A stretch of DNA of 64,000 nucleotides from Azospirillum halopraeferens DSM 3675 (GTDB lineage Bacteria > Pseudomonadota > Alphaproteobacteria > Azospirillales > Azospirillaceae). The number at the start of each line of letters is the position of its first letter. Position 1 is the first letter of the stretch. The stretch covers positions 1 to 64,000 of the forward strand of contig NZ_AUCF01000033.1 in NCBI RefSeq assembly GCF_000429625.1, given 5' to 3'. Shown here piece by piece: positions 26,812 through 35,186 of this stretch. The notes under the pieces were generated by a model. It did no database searches. It worked only from the letters and a program-made list of their open reading frames with translations, and was not told the origin of the DNA. The position numbers and the translations under genes were made by a program.

Positions 26812-28497
26812 ATGGGTGAGTCGGCCGCCAACCGCAGGATCATCCGCGCCCCGCGCGGCAGCGCGCTGAGCGCCAAATCGTGGCTTACCGAAGCGCCGTT
26901 GCGCATGCTGATGAACAACCTCGATCCCGAGGTGGCGGAGAACCCGGACGAGCTGGTGGTCTACGGCGGCATCGGCCGGGCGGCGCGCAACTGGGCCTGC
27001 TTCGACGCCATCGTCGAGGCCCTGCGGGCGCTGGAGGAGGACGAGACCCTGCTGGTGCAGTCGGGCAAGCCGGTGGGCGTCCTGCGCACCCACCCCGACG
27101 CGCCGCGGGTGCTGATCGCCAACTCCAACCTCGTGCCGGCCTGGGCGACGTGGGAGCATTTCCGCGACCTCGACGCCCGCGGCCTGATGATGTACGGCCA
27201 GATGACGGCGGGGTCGTGGATCTACATCGGTTCCCAGGGCATCGTGCAGGGCACCTACGAGACGTTCGCGGAGATGGGGCGCCGGCATTACGGCGGCGAC
27301 CTCGCGGGCCGGTGGATCCTCACCGGTGGCCTCGGCGGCATGGGCGGGGCGCAGCCGCTGGCGGCGACCATGGCCGGCGCCTCGATGCTGGCGGTGGAAT
27401 GCTCGGCCCGCCGGATCGAGCGGCGGCTGGAGACCCGCTACCTCGACCACCGCGCCGACGACCCGGACCAGGCCATGGCCATGCTGTGGGAGGCACGGGC
27501 GCAGGGGCGGGCGGTGTCCGTCGGCCTGTTGGGCAACGCCGCCGAACTGTTCCCCGAGCTGGCGCGCCGCGCCGCCGCCGACCCGCGCTACCGCCCCGAC
27601 GCGGTCACCGACCAGACCAGCGCCCACGACCCGCTGAACGGCTATCTGCCGGCCGGCTGGACCCTGGAGGAGCACGAGGAGCGCCGGCGGACCGAGCCGG
27701 ACCGGGTGATCGCCGCCGCCAAGCAGTCGATGGCGGAGCAGGTGCGGGCCATGCTGGCGTTCCACCGCATGGGCGTGCCGACCTTCGACTATGGCAACAA
27801 CATCCGCCAGATGGCCGGCGACGCCGGCGTCGAGGACGCCTTCGCCTTCCCCGGCTTCGTGCCGGCCTACATCCGCCCGCTGTTCTGCCGCGGCGTCGGG
27901 CCGTTCCGCTGGGCCGCCCTGTCGGGCGACCCGGAGGACATCCGGCGCACCGACGCCCGGGTGAAGGAGCTGATCCCCGACGACCGCCACCTGCACACCT
28001 GGCTGGACATGGCCGGGGAGCGCATCGCCTTTCAGGGGCTGCCGGCGCGCATCTGCTGGGTCGGCCTGGGCGACCGCGCCCGCCTCGGCCTCGCCTTCAA
28101 CGAGATGGTGGCGCGCGGCGAGCTGAAGGCGCCCCTCGTCATCGGCCGCGACCATCTGGACTCCGGGTCCGTGGCCAGCCCCAACCGCGAGACGGAGGGC
28201 ATGAAGGACGGTTCCGACGCCGTGTCGGACTGGCCGCTGCTGAACGCCCTGGTGAACTGCGCGTCGGGGGCGACCTGGGTGTCTCTGCACCACGGCGGCG
28301 GCGTCGGCATGGGCTATTCCCAGCACGCGGGCATGGTGATCGTCGCCGACGGCACCGCCGCCGCGGCGCGCCGGCTGGAACGGGTGCTGACCAACGACCC
28401 CGCCACCGGCGTCATCCGCCACGCCGACGCCGGCTACGACATCGCGCGGGAATGCGCGCGCGAGCACGGGCTGACGCTGCCCATGGCCGAGGGCTAA
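26812..28497 (+). CDS. hutU: Urocanate hydratase
   Basis: Second step of histidine breakdown: urocanate plus water to 4-imidazolone-5-propionate, with a tightly bound NAD as electrophile. The 561 residues include the family blocks LRMLMNNLDPEVAENP, VYGGIGRAARNW, TGGLGGMGGAQPLA (NAD binding) and DQTSAHDPLNGY with the conserved cysteine later in PLFCRGVGPFRW. The ATG at 26812 follows a GGGAGGG ribosome binding site and matches the usual length. Its end overlaps the convergent hutF by a few bases. Confidence 0.96.
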   Translation: MGESAANRRIIRAPRGSALSAKSWLTEAPLRMLMNNLDPEVAENPDELVVYGGIGRAARNWACFDAIVEALRALEEDETLLVQSGKPVGVLRTHPDAPRVLIANSNLVPAWATWEHFRDLDARGLMMYGQMTAGSWIYIGSQGIVQGTYETFAEMGRRHYGGDLAGRWILTGGLGGMGGAQPLAATMAGASMLAVECSARRIERRLETRYLDHRADDPDQAMAMLWEARAQGRAVSVGLLGNAAELFPELARRAAADPRYRPDAVTDQTSAHDPLNGYLPAGWTLEEHEERRRTEPDRVIAAAKQSMAEQVRAMLAFHRMGVPTFDYGNNIRQMAGDAGVEDAFAFPGFVPAYIRPLFCRGVGPFRWAALSGDPEDIRRTDARVKELIPDDRHLHTWLDMAGERIAFQGLPARICWVGLGDRARLGLAFNEMVARGELKAPLVIGRDHLDSGSVASPNRETEGMKDGSDAVSDWPLLNALVNCASGATWVSLHHGGGVGMGYSQHAGMVIVADGTAAAARRLERVLTNDPATGVIRHADAGYDIARECAREHGLTLPMAEG

Positions 28498-29870
28498 GCC
28501 GTCAGCCGGCGCATCGCCTCGGTGAAGCGGTGGCGGATGGGGTCCTCCGCGTCGTGCCGGCCGTCGCGCACCACCCACCGGCCGCCGACGGCGACGTCGC
28601 GCACCGCCGGGACGTTGCCGCAGAACACCAGGGCGTCGAACAGCCCGTCGCCCCGTGCGGCGGCCAGCACCGGGCTGTCGGGGTCGAGCACCAGGAAATC
28701 CGCCTGCCGGCCGGCCGCCAGCTCCCCCGCGGCGATGCCGAGCGCCTGCGCGCCGCCGGCGGCGGCGGTGCGCCACAGGTGCGCGGCCACCGTCCCGTCG
28801 TCGGGCGACGCCAGCAGGGTGCGGGCGCGGTGGACCAGGCGCTGGCCGTACTCCAGCCAGCGCAGCTCCTCCACCGGGCTGACGGAGACGTGGCTGTCCG
28901 ACCCGATGCCCAGCCGGCCGCCCCGCTGCCCATAGGCGACCGCCGGGAACAGGCCGTCGCCCAGGTTGGCCTCGGTCGTCGGGCACAGGCCGGCCACGGC
29001 GCCGCTGCCGGCCAGCCGGCCGACCTCCGCGTCGGTCATGTGGGTGGCGTGGACGAGACACCAGTTCGGCGACACCGGCGCGTGGTCGAGCAGCCAGTCC
29101 ACCGGGCGCCGGCCGCTCCAGGCCAGGCAGTCGTCCACTTCCCGGACCTGTTCGGCGATGTGGATGTGGATCGGCGCGTCGGGCGCCGACACCGCCAGCG
29201 CGTTCAGCGCCTGCGTCAGTTCATCCGGCGTGACCGCGCGCAGCGAGTGGGGCGCCAGCCCGACGCGCACCCGCGGATCGCCCGCCGCCACCGCCGCCAC
29301 CCGCTCGCGGATGGCCAGGAGCCGGTCGAGCGTGGTGACGAAGCGCCGCTGCCCCTCGCCCGGCGCGGTGCCGCCGAAGCCGGCGTGGGCATACAGGACG
29401 GGCAGGTGGGTGAGGCGGATGCCGGCCCGCTGCGCCGCGGCCACCACCCGCAGCGACAGCTCCGCCGGGTCGGCGTAGGGCCGGCCGGCCGGATCGTTGT
29501 GGACGTAGTGGAACTCCCCGACCGCGGTGTAGCCGGCCTTCAGCATCTCCACATAGAGCTGGGCGGCCACCGCCTCCAGATCGTCGGGGTCCAGCCGGTC
29601 GAGGAAGCGGTACATCGCCTGCCGCCAGGTCCAGAAACTGTCCCGCCCCGTGCCGCCGGCGCGCTCCCCCAGCCCGGCCATGGCGCGCTGGAAGGCGTGG
29701 CTGTGCAGGTTGGGCATGCCGGGGATCACCGGGCCGCGCAGGCGCTCCGCCCCGTCGGGTGCGGCGTCGGGCGTGACGGCGCTCAGCGTGCCGGCACTGT
29801 CCACCTCCAGGCGCACGTTGCGCGCCCAGCCCCCGGCGAGCCGGGCCGTGTCGGCAAAGAATGCGGCCAT
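28494..29870 (-). CDS. hutF: Formimidoylglutamate deiminase
   Basis: Hydrolyses N-formimidoyl-L-glutamate to N-formyl-L-glutamate and ammonia, marking the five-step histidine pathway. The 458-residue amidohydrolase has the metal motif LHSHAFQRAMAG, the tryptophan-rich FWTWRQAMY, and the metal-site histidine and aspartate regions IHIHIAEQ and GIGSDSHVSVSP. The following formylglutamate hydrolase gene (hutG) is not in the window. It is divergent from hutI. Confidence 0.94.
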   Translation of the reverse strand: MAAFFADTARLAGGWARNVRLEVDSAGTLSAVTPDAAPDGAERLRGPVIPGMPNLHSHAFQRAMAGLGERAGGTGRDSFWTWRQAMYRFLDRLDPDDLEAVAAQLYVEMLKAGYTAVGEFHYVHNDPAGRPYADPAELSLRVVAAAQRAGIRLTHLPVLYAHAGFGGTAPGEGQRRFVTTLDRLLAIRERVAAVAAGDPRVRVGLAPHSLRAVTPDELTQALNALAVSAPDAPIHIHIAEQVREVDDCLAWSGRRPVDWLLDHAPVSPNWCLVHATHMTDAEVGRLAGSGAVAGLCPTTEANLGDGLFPAVAYGQRGGRLGIGSDSHVSVSPVEELRWLEYGQRLVHRARTLLASPDDGTVAAHLWRTAAAGGAQALGIAAGELAAGRQADFLVLDPDSPVLAAARGDGLFDALVFCGNVPAVRDVAVGGRWVVRDGRHDAEDPIRHRFTEAMRRLTA

Positions 29871-29927
29871 GGGGAACCCCCGCCTCCCTTTCCCCCCTTC
29901 CGGGGCACCCGAAGACAGGATAACACA

Positions 29928-29934
29928 TAGACAA
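29928..29934 (+). promoter_or_regulatory. HutC-like half-site between hutF and hutI
   Basis: TAGACAA matches one half of the palindrome before hutU (TTGTCTA). It lies in the divergent hutF/hutI promoter region, 33 bases upstream of the hutI start. Evidence is only the shared seven bases and the context. Confidence 0.35.
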
Positions 29935-29966
29935 CCCCGGACAACCGCCGGGCCGGAGGAACGAGC

Positions 29967-31208
29967 ATGTGGGACGGGATCTGGACGAACGCGCGCATCG
30001 CGACCATGGTCCCCGGCGGCGCCCCCTATGGCGCCGTGGAGGGGGCGGCGCTGGCGACGCAGGGCGGGCGCATCGCCGCGGTGATGCCGATGGCCGATCT
30101 GCCGGCACCGCCGGCGGCGCTGGCCACGACCGTGACGGACGCCGGGGGGCGGTGGATCACCCCCGGCCTGATCGACTGCCACACCCATCTGGTCCACGCC
30201 GGCGACCGCGCCGGGGAGTTCGAACAGCGCCTGCTCGGCGCGACCTACGAGGAGATCGCCCGGGCCGGCGGGGGCATCCGCTCGACCGTCGCGGCGACGC
30301 GGGCGGCCGATGAGGAGACGCTGATCGCGCAGGCGGACCGTCGCCTCGCCGCCCTGTGCGCCGAAGGGGTGACGGTGGTGGAGGTGAAGTCCGGCTACGG
30401 TCTCGACCCTGAGACGGAGCGCAGGATGCTGCGGGCGGCCCGCGCCCTGGAGCGGCGGCGGCCGGTGACGGTGCGGACCACCTTCCTCGGTGCCCACGCC
30501 CTGCCGGCGGAGTACGAAGGGCGCCCCGATGCCTACATCGACGCGGTGTGCACGCAGATGCTGCCGGCCATCGCCGCCGAGGGGCTGGCCGACGCCGTGG
30601 ATGCCTTCTGCGAAGGGATCGGCTTCACCGTCGCCCAGACCGAACGGGTGTTCCTGGCCGCCCGCCGCCACGGGCTGCCCGTCAAGCTGCACGCCGAACA
30701 GCTCAGCGATCTCGGCGGGGCGGCGCTGGCGGCGCGCTACGGCGCCCTGTCCGCCGACCATCTGGAGCATCTGTCGCCGGAGGGGGCGGCGGCGATGGCC
30801 GCCGCGGGAACCGTGGCCGTGCTGCTGCCCGGTGCCTACTACACCCTGCGCGACACCACGCCGCCGCCCGTCGCCACGCTGCGCCGGCTGGGCGTGCCGA
30901 TGGCGGTCGCCACCGACTGCAACCCCGGCACCTCGCCCATTGCTTCGCTGCTGACCGTGCTCAACATGGCCTGCATCCTGTTCCGTCTGACGCCGGAGGA
31001 GGCGCTGGCCGGGGCCACCCGGCACGCCGCGCGCGCCCTCGGCATGGCCGACAGCCACGGCACGCTGGAGGCCGGGAAGGCCGCCGACTTCGTCCTGTGG
31101 GACATCGGGCGCCCGGCCGAACTCGTCTGTCGGATCGGTCCCAACCCCTGCGCCGGGGTGGTCCGGGCCGGGGTGCCCGTATCCCGGGGGTGTGCGGTGA
31201 CGCCATGA
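29967..31208 (+). CDS. hutI: Imidazolonepropionase
   Basis: Third step of histidine breakdown: opens 4-imidazolone-5-propionate to N-formimidoyl-L-glutamate. The 413-residue metal-dependent amidohydrolase shows the CHTHLVHAGDR motif with the metal ligands, VEVKSGYGLD, TFLGAHALP and the ATDCNPGTSP block with the catalytic aspartate. The stop overlaps the hutC start (ATGA), so hutI and hutC are translationally coupled. Confidence 0.96.
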   Translation: MWDGIWTNARIATMVPGGAPYGAVEGAALATQGGRIAAVMPMADLPAPPAALATTVTDAGGRWITPGLIDCHTHLVHAGDRAGEFEQRLLGATYEEIARAGGGIRSTVAATRAADEETLIAQADRRLAALCAEGVTVVEVKSGYGLDPETERRMLRAARALERRRPVTVRTTFLGAHALPAEYEGRPDAYIDAVCTQMLPAIAAEGLADAVDAFCEGIGFTVAQTERVFLAARRHGLPVKLHAEQLSDLGGAALAARYGALSADHLEHLSPEGAAAMAAAGTVAVLLPGAYYTLRDTTPPPVATLRRLGVPMAVATDCNPGTSPIASLLTVLNMACILFRLTPEEALAGATRHAARALGMADSHGTLEAGKAADFVLWDIGRPAELVCRIGPNPCAGVVRAGVPVSRGCAVTP

Positions 31209-31948
31209 CGCTCGACACGGACGCGCCGGCGCCGCTGTATCGCAAGATCAAGCGGCTGATCGCCCGGCGCGTCCTGGGCGGCGACTGGCCGCGCGAGAAG
31301 CGCATTCCCTCGGAGAACGAACTGGTCCGCGAACTGGGCGTGTCGCGCATGACCGTCCACCGTGCCCTGCGCGAGCTGACGGACGAGGGCATCCTGGTCC
31401 GCCTTCAGGGGGTGGGCACCTTCGTGGCGCCGGCCAAGCCGCAGTCGGCGCTGCTGGAACTGCGGAACATCGCCGACGAGATCCGCGGGCGCGGCCACGG
31501 CCACCGCTGCGACGTCCACCGCCTGGGCGCCGAGCCGGCCGACGTGCGCACCGCCGCCGTCTTCGGCCTGGACCCCGGTGACCCGGTCTACCGCTCCCTG
31601 TGCGTCCATCGCGAGGACGGCACGCCGGTGCAGGTGGAGGATCGCTGGGTCAACCCGCTGGCCGCACCCGCCTATCCGGAGCAGGACTTCACCCGGGTGA
31701 CGCCGAACGAGTACCTCAGCGTCGTCGTGCCGGCAACGGAGGTCGAGCACGTCATCGAGGCCGTGGTGCCCGACGCGCAGGCGCAGCGCCTCCTCGGCAT
31801 CGGTGCGGACGAGCCGTGCCTGCGGCTCATCCGCACCACATGGTCCGGCACCCTGCCGGTGACCCGCGCCCACCTCCTGCATCCGGGCACGCGCTACCGC
31901 CTGGCCGGGCGATTCTCCACGGCGCGGCGCGGGGCGGAGCGGGTCTGA
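31205..31948 (+). CDS. hutC: Histidine utilisation repressor HutC (GntR family)
   Basis: A 247-residue GntR/HutC regulator. The winged helix (about residues 10-80: PSENELVRELGVSRMTVHRALRELT-type segment) precedes a UTRA ligand-binding domain (about 95-240) with the YRSLCVHREDGTPV and RTTWSGTLPVTR blocks. HutC represses hut genes and is released by urocanate. It forms an operon with hutI. Its stop codon TGA is also the first bases of the three-hairpin repeat. Confidence 0.93.
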   Translation: MTLDTDAPAPLYRKIKRLIARRVLGGDWPREKRIPSENELVRELGVSRMTVHRALRELTDEGILVRLQGVGTFVAPAKPQSALLELRNIADEIRGRGHGHRCDVHRLGAEPADVRTAAVFGLDPGDPVYRSLCVHREDGTPVQVEDRWVNPLAAPAYPEQDFTRVTPNEYLSVVVPATEVEHVIEAVVPDAQAQRLLGIGADEPCLRLIRTTWSGTLPVTRAHLLHPGTRYRLAGRFSTARRGAERV

Positions 31949-32062
31949 TACCGGCGGCATCTGAAGGATGCCGCCGGTATCACCCTCTCGATCAATGCCA
32001 AGGCATTGATCTGCCGGGTTTTACGGTCGGCAATTGATGGAAGTGATCAATTGCCGACCGTA
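31947..32062. repeat. Three-hairpin repeat element, copy 1
   Basis: Three consecutive inverted repeats make up this 116-base element: a 15-base-pair perfect stem (31947-31981, GATACCGGCGGCATC and its complement around TGAAG), a ten-base-pair perfect stem (31990-32011, GATCAATGCC-AA-GGCATTGATC), and a stem of about 17 base pairs (32022-32062, around ACGGTCGGCAATTGAT). It starts within the hutC stop codon and ends 21 bases from the convergent LysR gene. A second copy is at 41296-41412. Confidence 0.9.
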
Positions 32063-32083
32063 TGACGGGGCAGGGCGCCGCCG

Positions 32084-33031
32084 TCAGGGGATGTCCGTTT
32101 CGGTGGCCAGAAGAATGCCGGCGACCTGCTTGCGGATCCACGATGAGGCGGCGTCCTGATCCAGTTGCGCGGACCAGACCATCGACACCGCCGGCACCCG
32201 CAGCGTCAGCGGGGGCGGGCTGAGCGTCAGGCCGAAGCGGGGGCCGTAGAGGCGCGCCATGCGGGTGGGGATCGTGGTGATCACCGGCGAGCAGGCCACG
32301 GTCGCGAGCACGCTCAGGAACTCCGCACCCGCGGCCACCACGTTCGGCGTCTCCCCGATGTCCGCGAAGGCCGCCTCCAGGCAGCCCTGCAAACTGTCGG
32401 TGCGCGTCACCATGGCGTGCGGCGCGGCCAGATAGTCGGCGAGGCTGATCGGGGTCGTCAGGGGCAGCCGGTCGGCGTTGAAGACGCAGCTCAACGACTG
32501 TTCGAACAGAAGCCGCGAACGGTGGCGCTGCGCCGCGGCGTCGAAGCACCCCACGGCGAGGTCGAGGGTGCCGTCGTCCAGCATGCGATGGATCTCCGCC
32601 CGCTCCGCCGTGCGGCACAGCAGCCGCATTCCCGGCGCCGATTGCCGCAGCGCCGCGGTCAGCCGGGGCAGCAGCAGGAGTTCCACCTCGCTGGAAAAGC
32701 CGAGGCGGAGGGTCCGGTCCTCGACGGCCGGGTCGAACCGGGGGCGCGCGTGCAGCGCCGCCTGCATCTGCGCGAGCGCGGCCCGGACCGGGTGCCACAG
32801 GGCGCCGGCGCGCGCCGTCGGCTGCATCACGGGGCCGACGCGCACGAACAGCTCGTCCTGCAGGAGGACGCGCAGGGTCGACAGGCTGTGGCTCATCGCC
32901 GGCTGCCCGACCTTCAGGCGGGCGGCCGCCCGGGTGACGCTGCGCTCCTGCATCAGCGCGTCGAAGGCGACGAGCAGATTGAGGTCGAAGGACCGCAGAT
33001 CGAAATGGTCGATGGAGGTCATGATTTGCAT
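32084..33031 (-). CDS. LysR-family transcriptional regulator
   Basis: A 315-residue LysR regulator with the N-terminal helix-turn-helix (FDLNLLVAFDALMQERSVTRAA, then LKVGQPAMSHSLSTLR) and a C-terminal substrate-binding domain (about 95-310). It resembles the NodD/SyrM-type branch in its opening sequence. It is divergent from an MBL-fold hydrolase and an alpha/beta hydrolase, which it probably controls. Two start codons nine bases apart (33031, 33022) are possible; neither has a strong ribosome binding site. Confidence 0.9.
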   Translation of the reverse strand: MQIMTSIDHFDLRSFDLNLLVAFDALMQERSVTRAAARLKVGQPAMSHSLSTLRVLLQDELFVRVGPVMQPTARAGALWHPVRAALAQMQAALHARPRFDPAVEDRTLRLGFSSEVELLLLPRLTAALRQSAPGMRLLCRTAERAEIHRMLDDGTLDLAVGCFDAAAQRHRSRLLFEQSLSCVFNADRLPLTTPISLADYLAAPHAMVTRTDSLQGCLEAAFADIGETPNVVAAGAEFLSVLATVACSPVITTIPTRMARLYGPRFGLTLSPPPLTLRVPAVSMVWSAQLDQDAASSWIRKQVAGILLATETDIP

Positions 33032-33099
33032 CGATTTGCCGCATCCACGATGTGGTGCCAGATATCGGCGTGAGCAAGCCCCCCTCACAGGACCGGGAC

Positions 33100-34032
33100 A
33101 TGGATCACGACAGCGCCGTTCACCGAATCGGTGACGCCACCATCACCAGAATTTCCGAACTGGCACTCGATGCCGTCGCCATCGGCGATCTCTATCCCGG
33201 CTGCGACACCGCCGCCGCGCAGGAGGCGTGCCGCTTCGGGCCGGGCTCCGTCGATCCGCGGACGGGCCTGCTGCGCCAGAGCATTCACACCTGGCTGGTG
33301 CGAACGCCGGACCGGGTGGTCCTGATCGACACGGCCACCGGAAACGGCAAGGAGCGGCCCGCCGTGCCGATCCTGCACCGCCTCGACGAACCGTACCTCG
33401 ACCGGCTGAAAGCGGCGGGGGTCGGTCCGGAGGATGTGGACCTGGTGCTGCACACCCACCTGCACGTGGACCATGTCGGGTGGAACACGCGCGCGGTCGA
33501 CGGGCGGTGGGTGCCGACCTTCCCCAACGCGCGCTACGTCTTCTCGGCCCGGGAGCACGCCTACGGCGCCGCCCTGGCCGCCGCCGACGGAACGGACGGC
33601 GCGATCCGGGAGGAGGCCGGGTTGGGCCGCATGTCGCGCACGCCCCTTGCCGGGGTCTACGAGGACAGCGTGCTGCCGGTCGTCGAGGCCGGGCTGGCAC
33701 GGACGATCGTGGTGGACGGCACGGAGGCGGTGGATGGCTTCGCGTTCCTGCCGAGCCCCGGCCACAGCATCGACCATGCCTGCATCCGCTTCACCTCCCG
33801 CGGCGAACACGCCCTGTTCTGGGGCGATGTGCTGCACCACCCCCTTCAGGTCGCGCGGCCGGACCTCAACTCGGTCTACTGCGAATTCCCCGATGCCGCG
33901 CGGGCGTCGCGGCGCCGGGCGATGGTCCATGCGGCCGAAACCGGGGCGCTGGTCTTCACCACCCATTTCCCCGAATCCTCCGCCGGCCGCATCCGCTTCG
34001 ACGGCAGCCGGTTCACCTGGCACTTCGCCTGA
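33100..34032 (+). CDS. MBL-fold metallo-hydrolase
   Basis: A 310-residue metallo-beta-lactamase-fold hydrolase with the two-zinc motif HTHLHVDHVGW and later metal histidines (SPGHSIDHACIRF, then a TTHFPESSAGRI end). The arrangement is that of the family that includes N-acyl homoserine lactonases and related lactone or ester hydrolases. The substrate is unknown. The ATG at 33100 follows AGGACCGGGAC. It is divergent from the LysR regulator and followed by an alpha/beta hydrolase gene 17 bases later. Confidence 0.88.
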   Translation: MDHDSAVHRIGDATITRISELALDAVAIGDLYPGCDTAAAQEACRFGPGSVDPRTGLLRQSIHTWLVRTPDRVVLIDTATGNGKERPAVPILHRLDEPYLDRLKAAGVGPEDVDLVLHTHLHVDHVGWNTRAVDGRWVPTFPNARYVFSAREHAYGAALAAADGTDGAIREEAGLGRMSRTPLAGVYEDSVLPVVEAGLARTIVVDGTEAVDGFAFLPSPGHSIDHACIRFTSRGEHALFWGDVLHHPLQVARPDLNSVYCEFPDAARASRRRAMVHAAETGALVFTTHFPESSAGRIRFDGSRFTWHFA

Positions 34033-34049
34033 GCCCGGAGCCCCTCGTC

Positions 34050-35045
34050 ATGCGAACCGACTCTCCCTCCGCCCGCCGTGTCCTGTCCGATACCCGGCTG
34101 ATCCCCGGCGACACGGACGGCGTGCACCTGCAGCTCATCAACCGGCGCCCGGCTGATGCGGCGGCGTTCTCCGCCGAACGCACGCTGGTGATGATGCACG
34201 GCGCGACCTTCCCCTCCGCCAGTCTGTTCGACGTGCCGGTCGCCGGCGGGTCGTTCATGGATGCGCTGGCGCGCGCCGGTTACGACGTCTGGGCCGTGGA
34301 CGCCCGTGGCTACGGCGGGTCGACGCGCCCGCCGGAGATGGCGCGCCCGCCGGATGGCGGCGTGCCCCTGACGCCTGCCCGGGTCGCGGTGCGCGACCTT
34401 GCAACGGCGGTCGCCTTCGTGCGCCGGCACCGCGCCGTCGACCGGGTCAACCTGCTGGGCATGTCCTGGGGCGCCACGGTGGCCGGGGCCCTGGCCGCCG
34501 AGGCCGGGGACGCGATCGCCGGGCTGATCCTGGTCACGCCCCTCTGGCTCTCCGCGACGCCGCTGCGCGTCGATTCCGGCGGGCCGCTCGGCGCCTACCG
34601 CGTGGTCAGCCCGAAAGCCTTCGAAGCGGCCTGGAGGGCGGCCGCACCGGAACCGGAGCGCCAGGCGCTGATTCCCGACGGCTGGTTCGACGCCTGGGAG
34701 ACGGTCACCCTCGCCACCGATCCCGGATCGCCCGACGCGGGAACCATCCGCGCGCCGTCGGGCGCCGTGCTGGACGTGCGCGAGCACTGGACCGCCGGCA
34801 ACCCGCTGTATGATCCGTCGGCGATCACCTGTCCCGTGCTTGTGGTCTGTGCGGAATGGGACGTCGATGTGCGGCTGGACATGGCGCAGGACCTCTTCGT
34901 CCGTCTCTCCGGCGCACGCGCCAAGCGCCTCGTCGCGATCGGCGGGGGAACCCACATGGTGCTCATGGAGAGGAACCGGCAGCAGGCGTTCGATGCCGTG
35001 ATCGGGTTCCTGGACGAGCGTGCGGAGCCCGGACCCCGATTCTAA
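34050..35045 (+). CDS. Alpha/beta hydrolase
   Basis: A 331-residue alpha/beta hydrolase fold protein. Visible features are the oxyanion segment MMHGATFPSASLFD, a YDVWAVDARGYGGSTRP strand-loop, the nucleophile elbow GMSWGAT and the acid and histidine regions CAEWDVDVRLD and GGGTHMVLMERNR. It probably hydrolyses an ester, amide or carbon-carbon bond. It forms an operon with the MBL-fold gene. Neither substrate nor pathway can be named from sequence. Confidence 0.87.
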   Translation: MRTDSPSARRVLSDTRLIPGDTDGVHLQLINRRPADAAAFSAERTLVMMHGATFPSASLFDVPVAGGSFMDALARAGYDVWAVDARGYGGSTRPPEMARPPDGGVPLTPARVAVRDLATAVAFVRRHRAVDRVNLLGMSWGATVAGALAAEAGDAIAGLILVTPLWLSATPLRVDSGGPLGAYRVVSPKAFEAAWRAAAPEPERQALIPDGWFDAWETVTLATDPGSPDAGTIRAPSGAVLDVREHWTAGNPLYDPSAITCPVLVVCAEWDVDVRLDMAQDLFVRLSGARAKRLVAIGGGTHMVLMERNRQQAFDAVIGFLDERAEPGPRF

Positions 35046-35070
35046 CCTCCGGGGGCCGCCGCCCCGGAGG
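35046..35070 (+). terminator. GC-rich hairpin after the alpha/beta hydrolase gene
   Basis: CCTCCGGGG (35046-35054) and CCCCGGAGG (35062-35070) form a perfect nine-base-pair stem directly after the TAA stop. No T-run follows, so its strength as a terminator is uncertain. It lies between convergent genes, a natural place for one. Confidence 0.45.
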
Positions 35071-35186
35071 CCGGATGGTCGAACGACCGGCCCCGGTTCG
35101 GTGCCGGCTGCGGGCCGGCCGGTTGCGCATACGCAATCCCATGACGCCTGTCCGGCCCGCCGGCGCGGGAACGGGAAGGCGGTGCA

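Noticed and set aside
33032..33099. LysR-type T-N11-A operator between the LysR gene and the MBL hydrolase
   Set aside because: CATCG and CGATG words are present, but several equally good placements exist; no site stands out.
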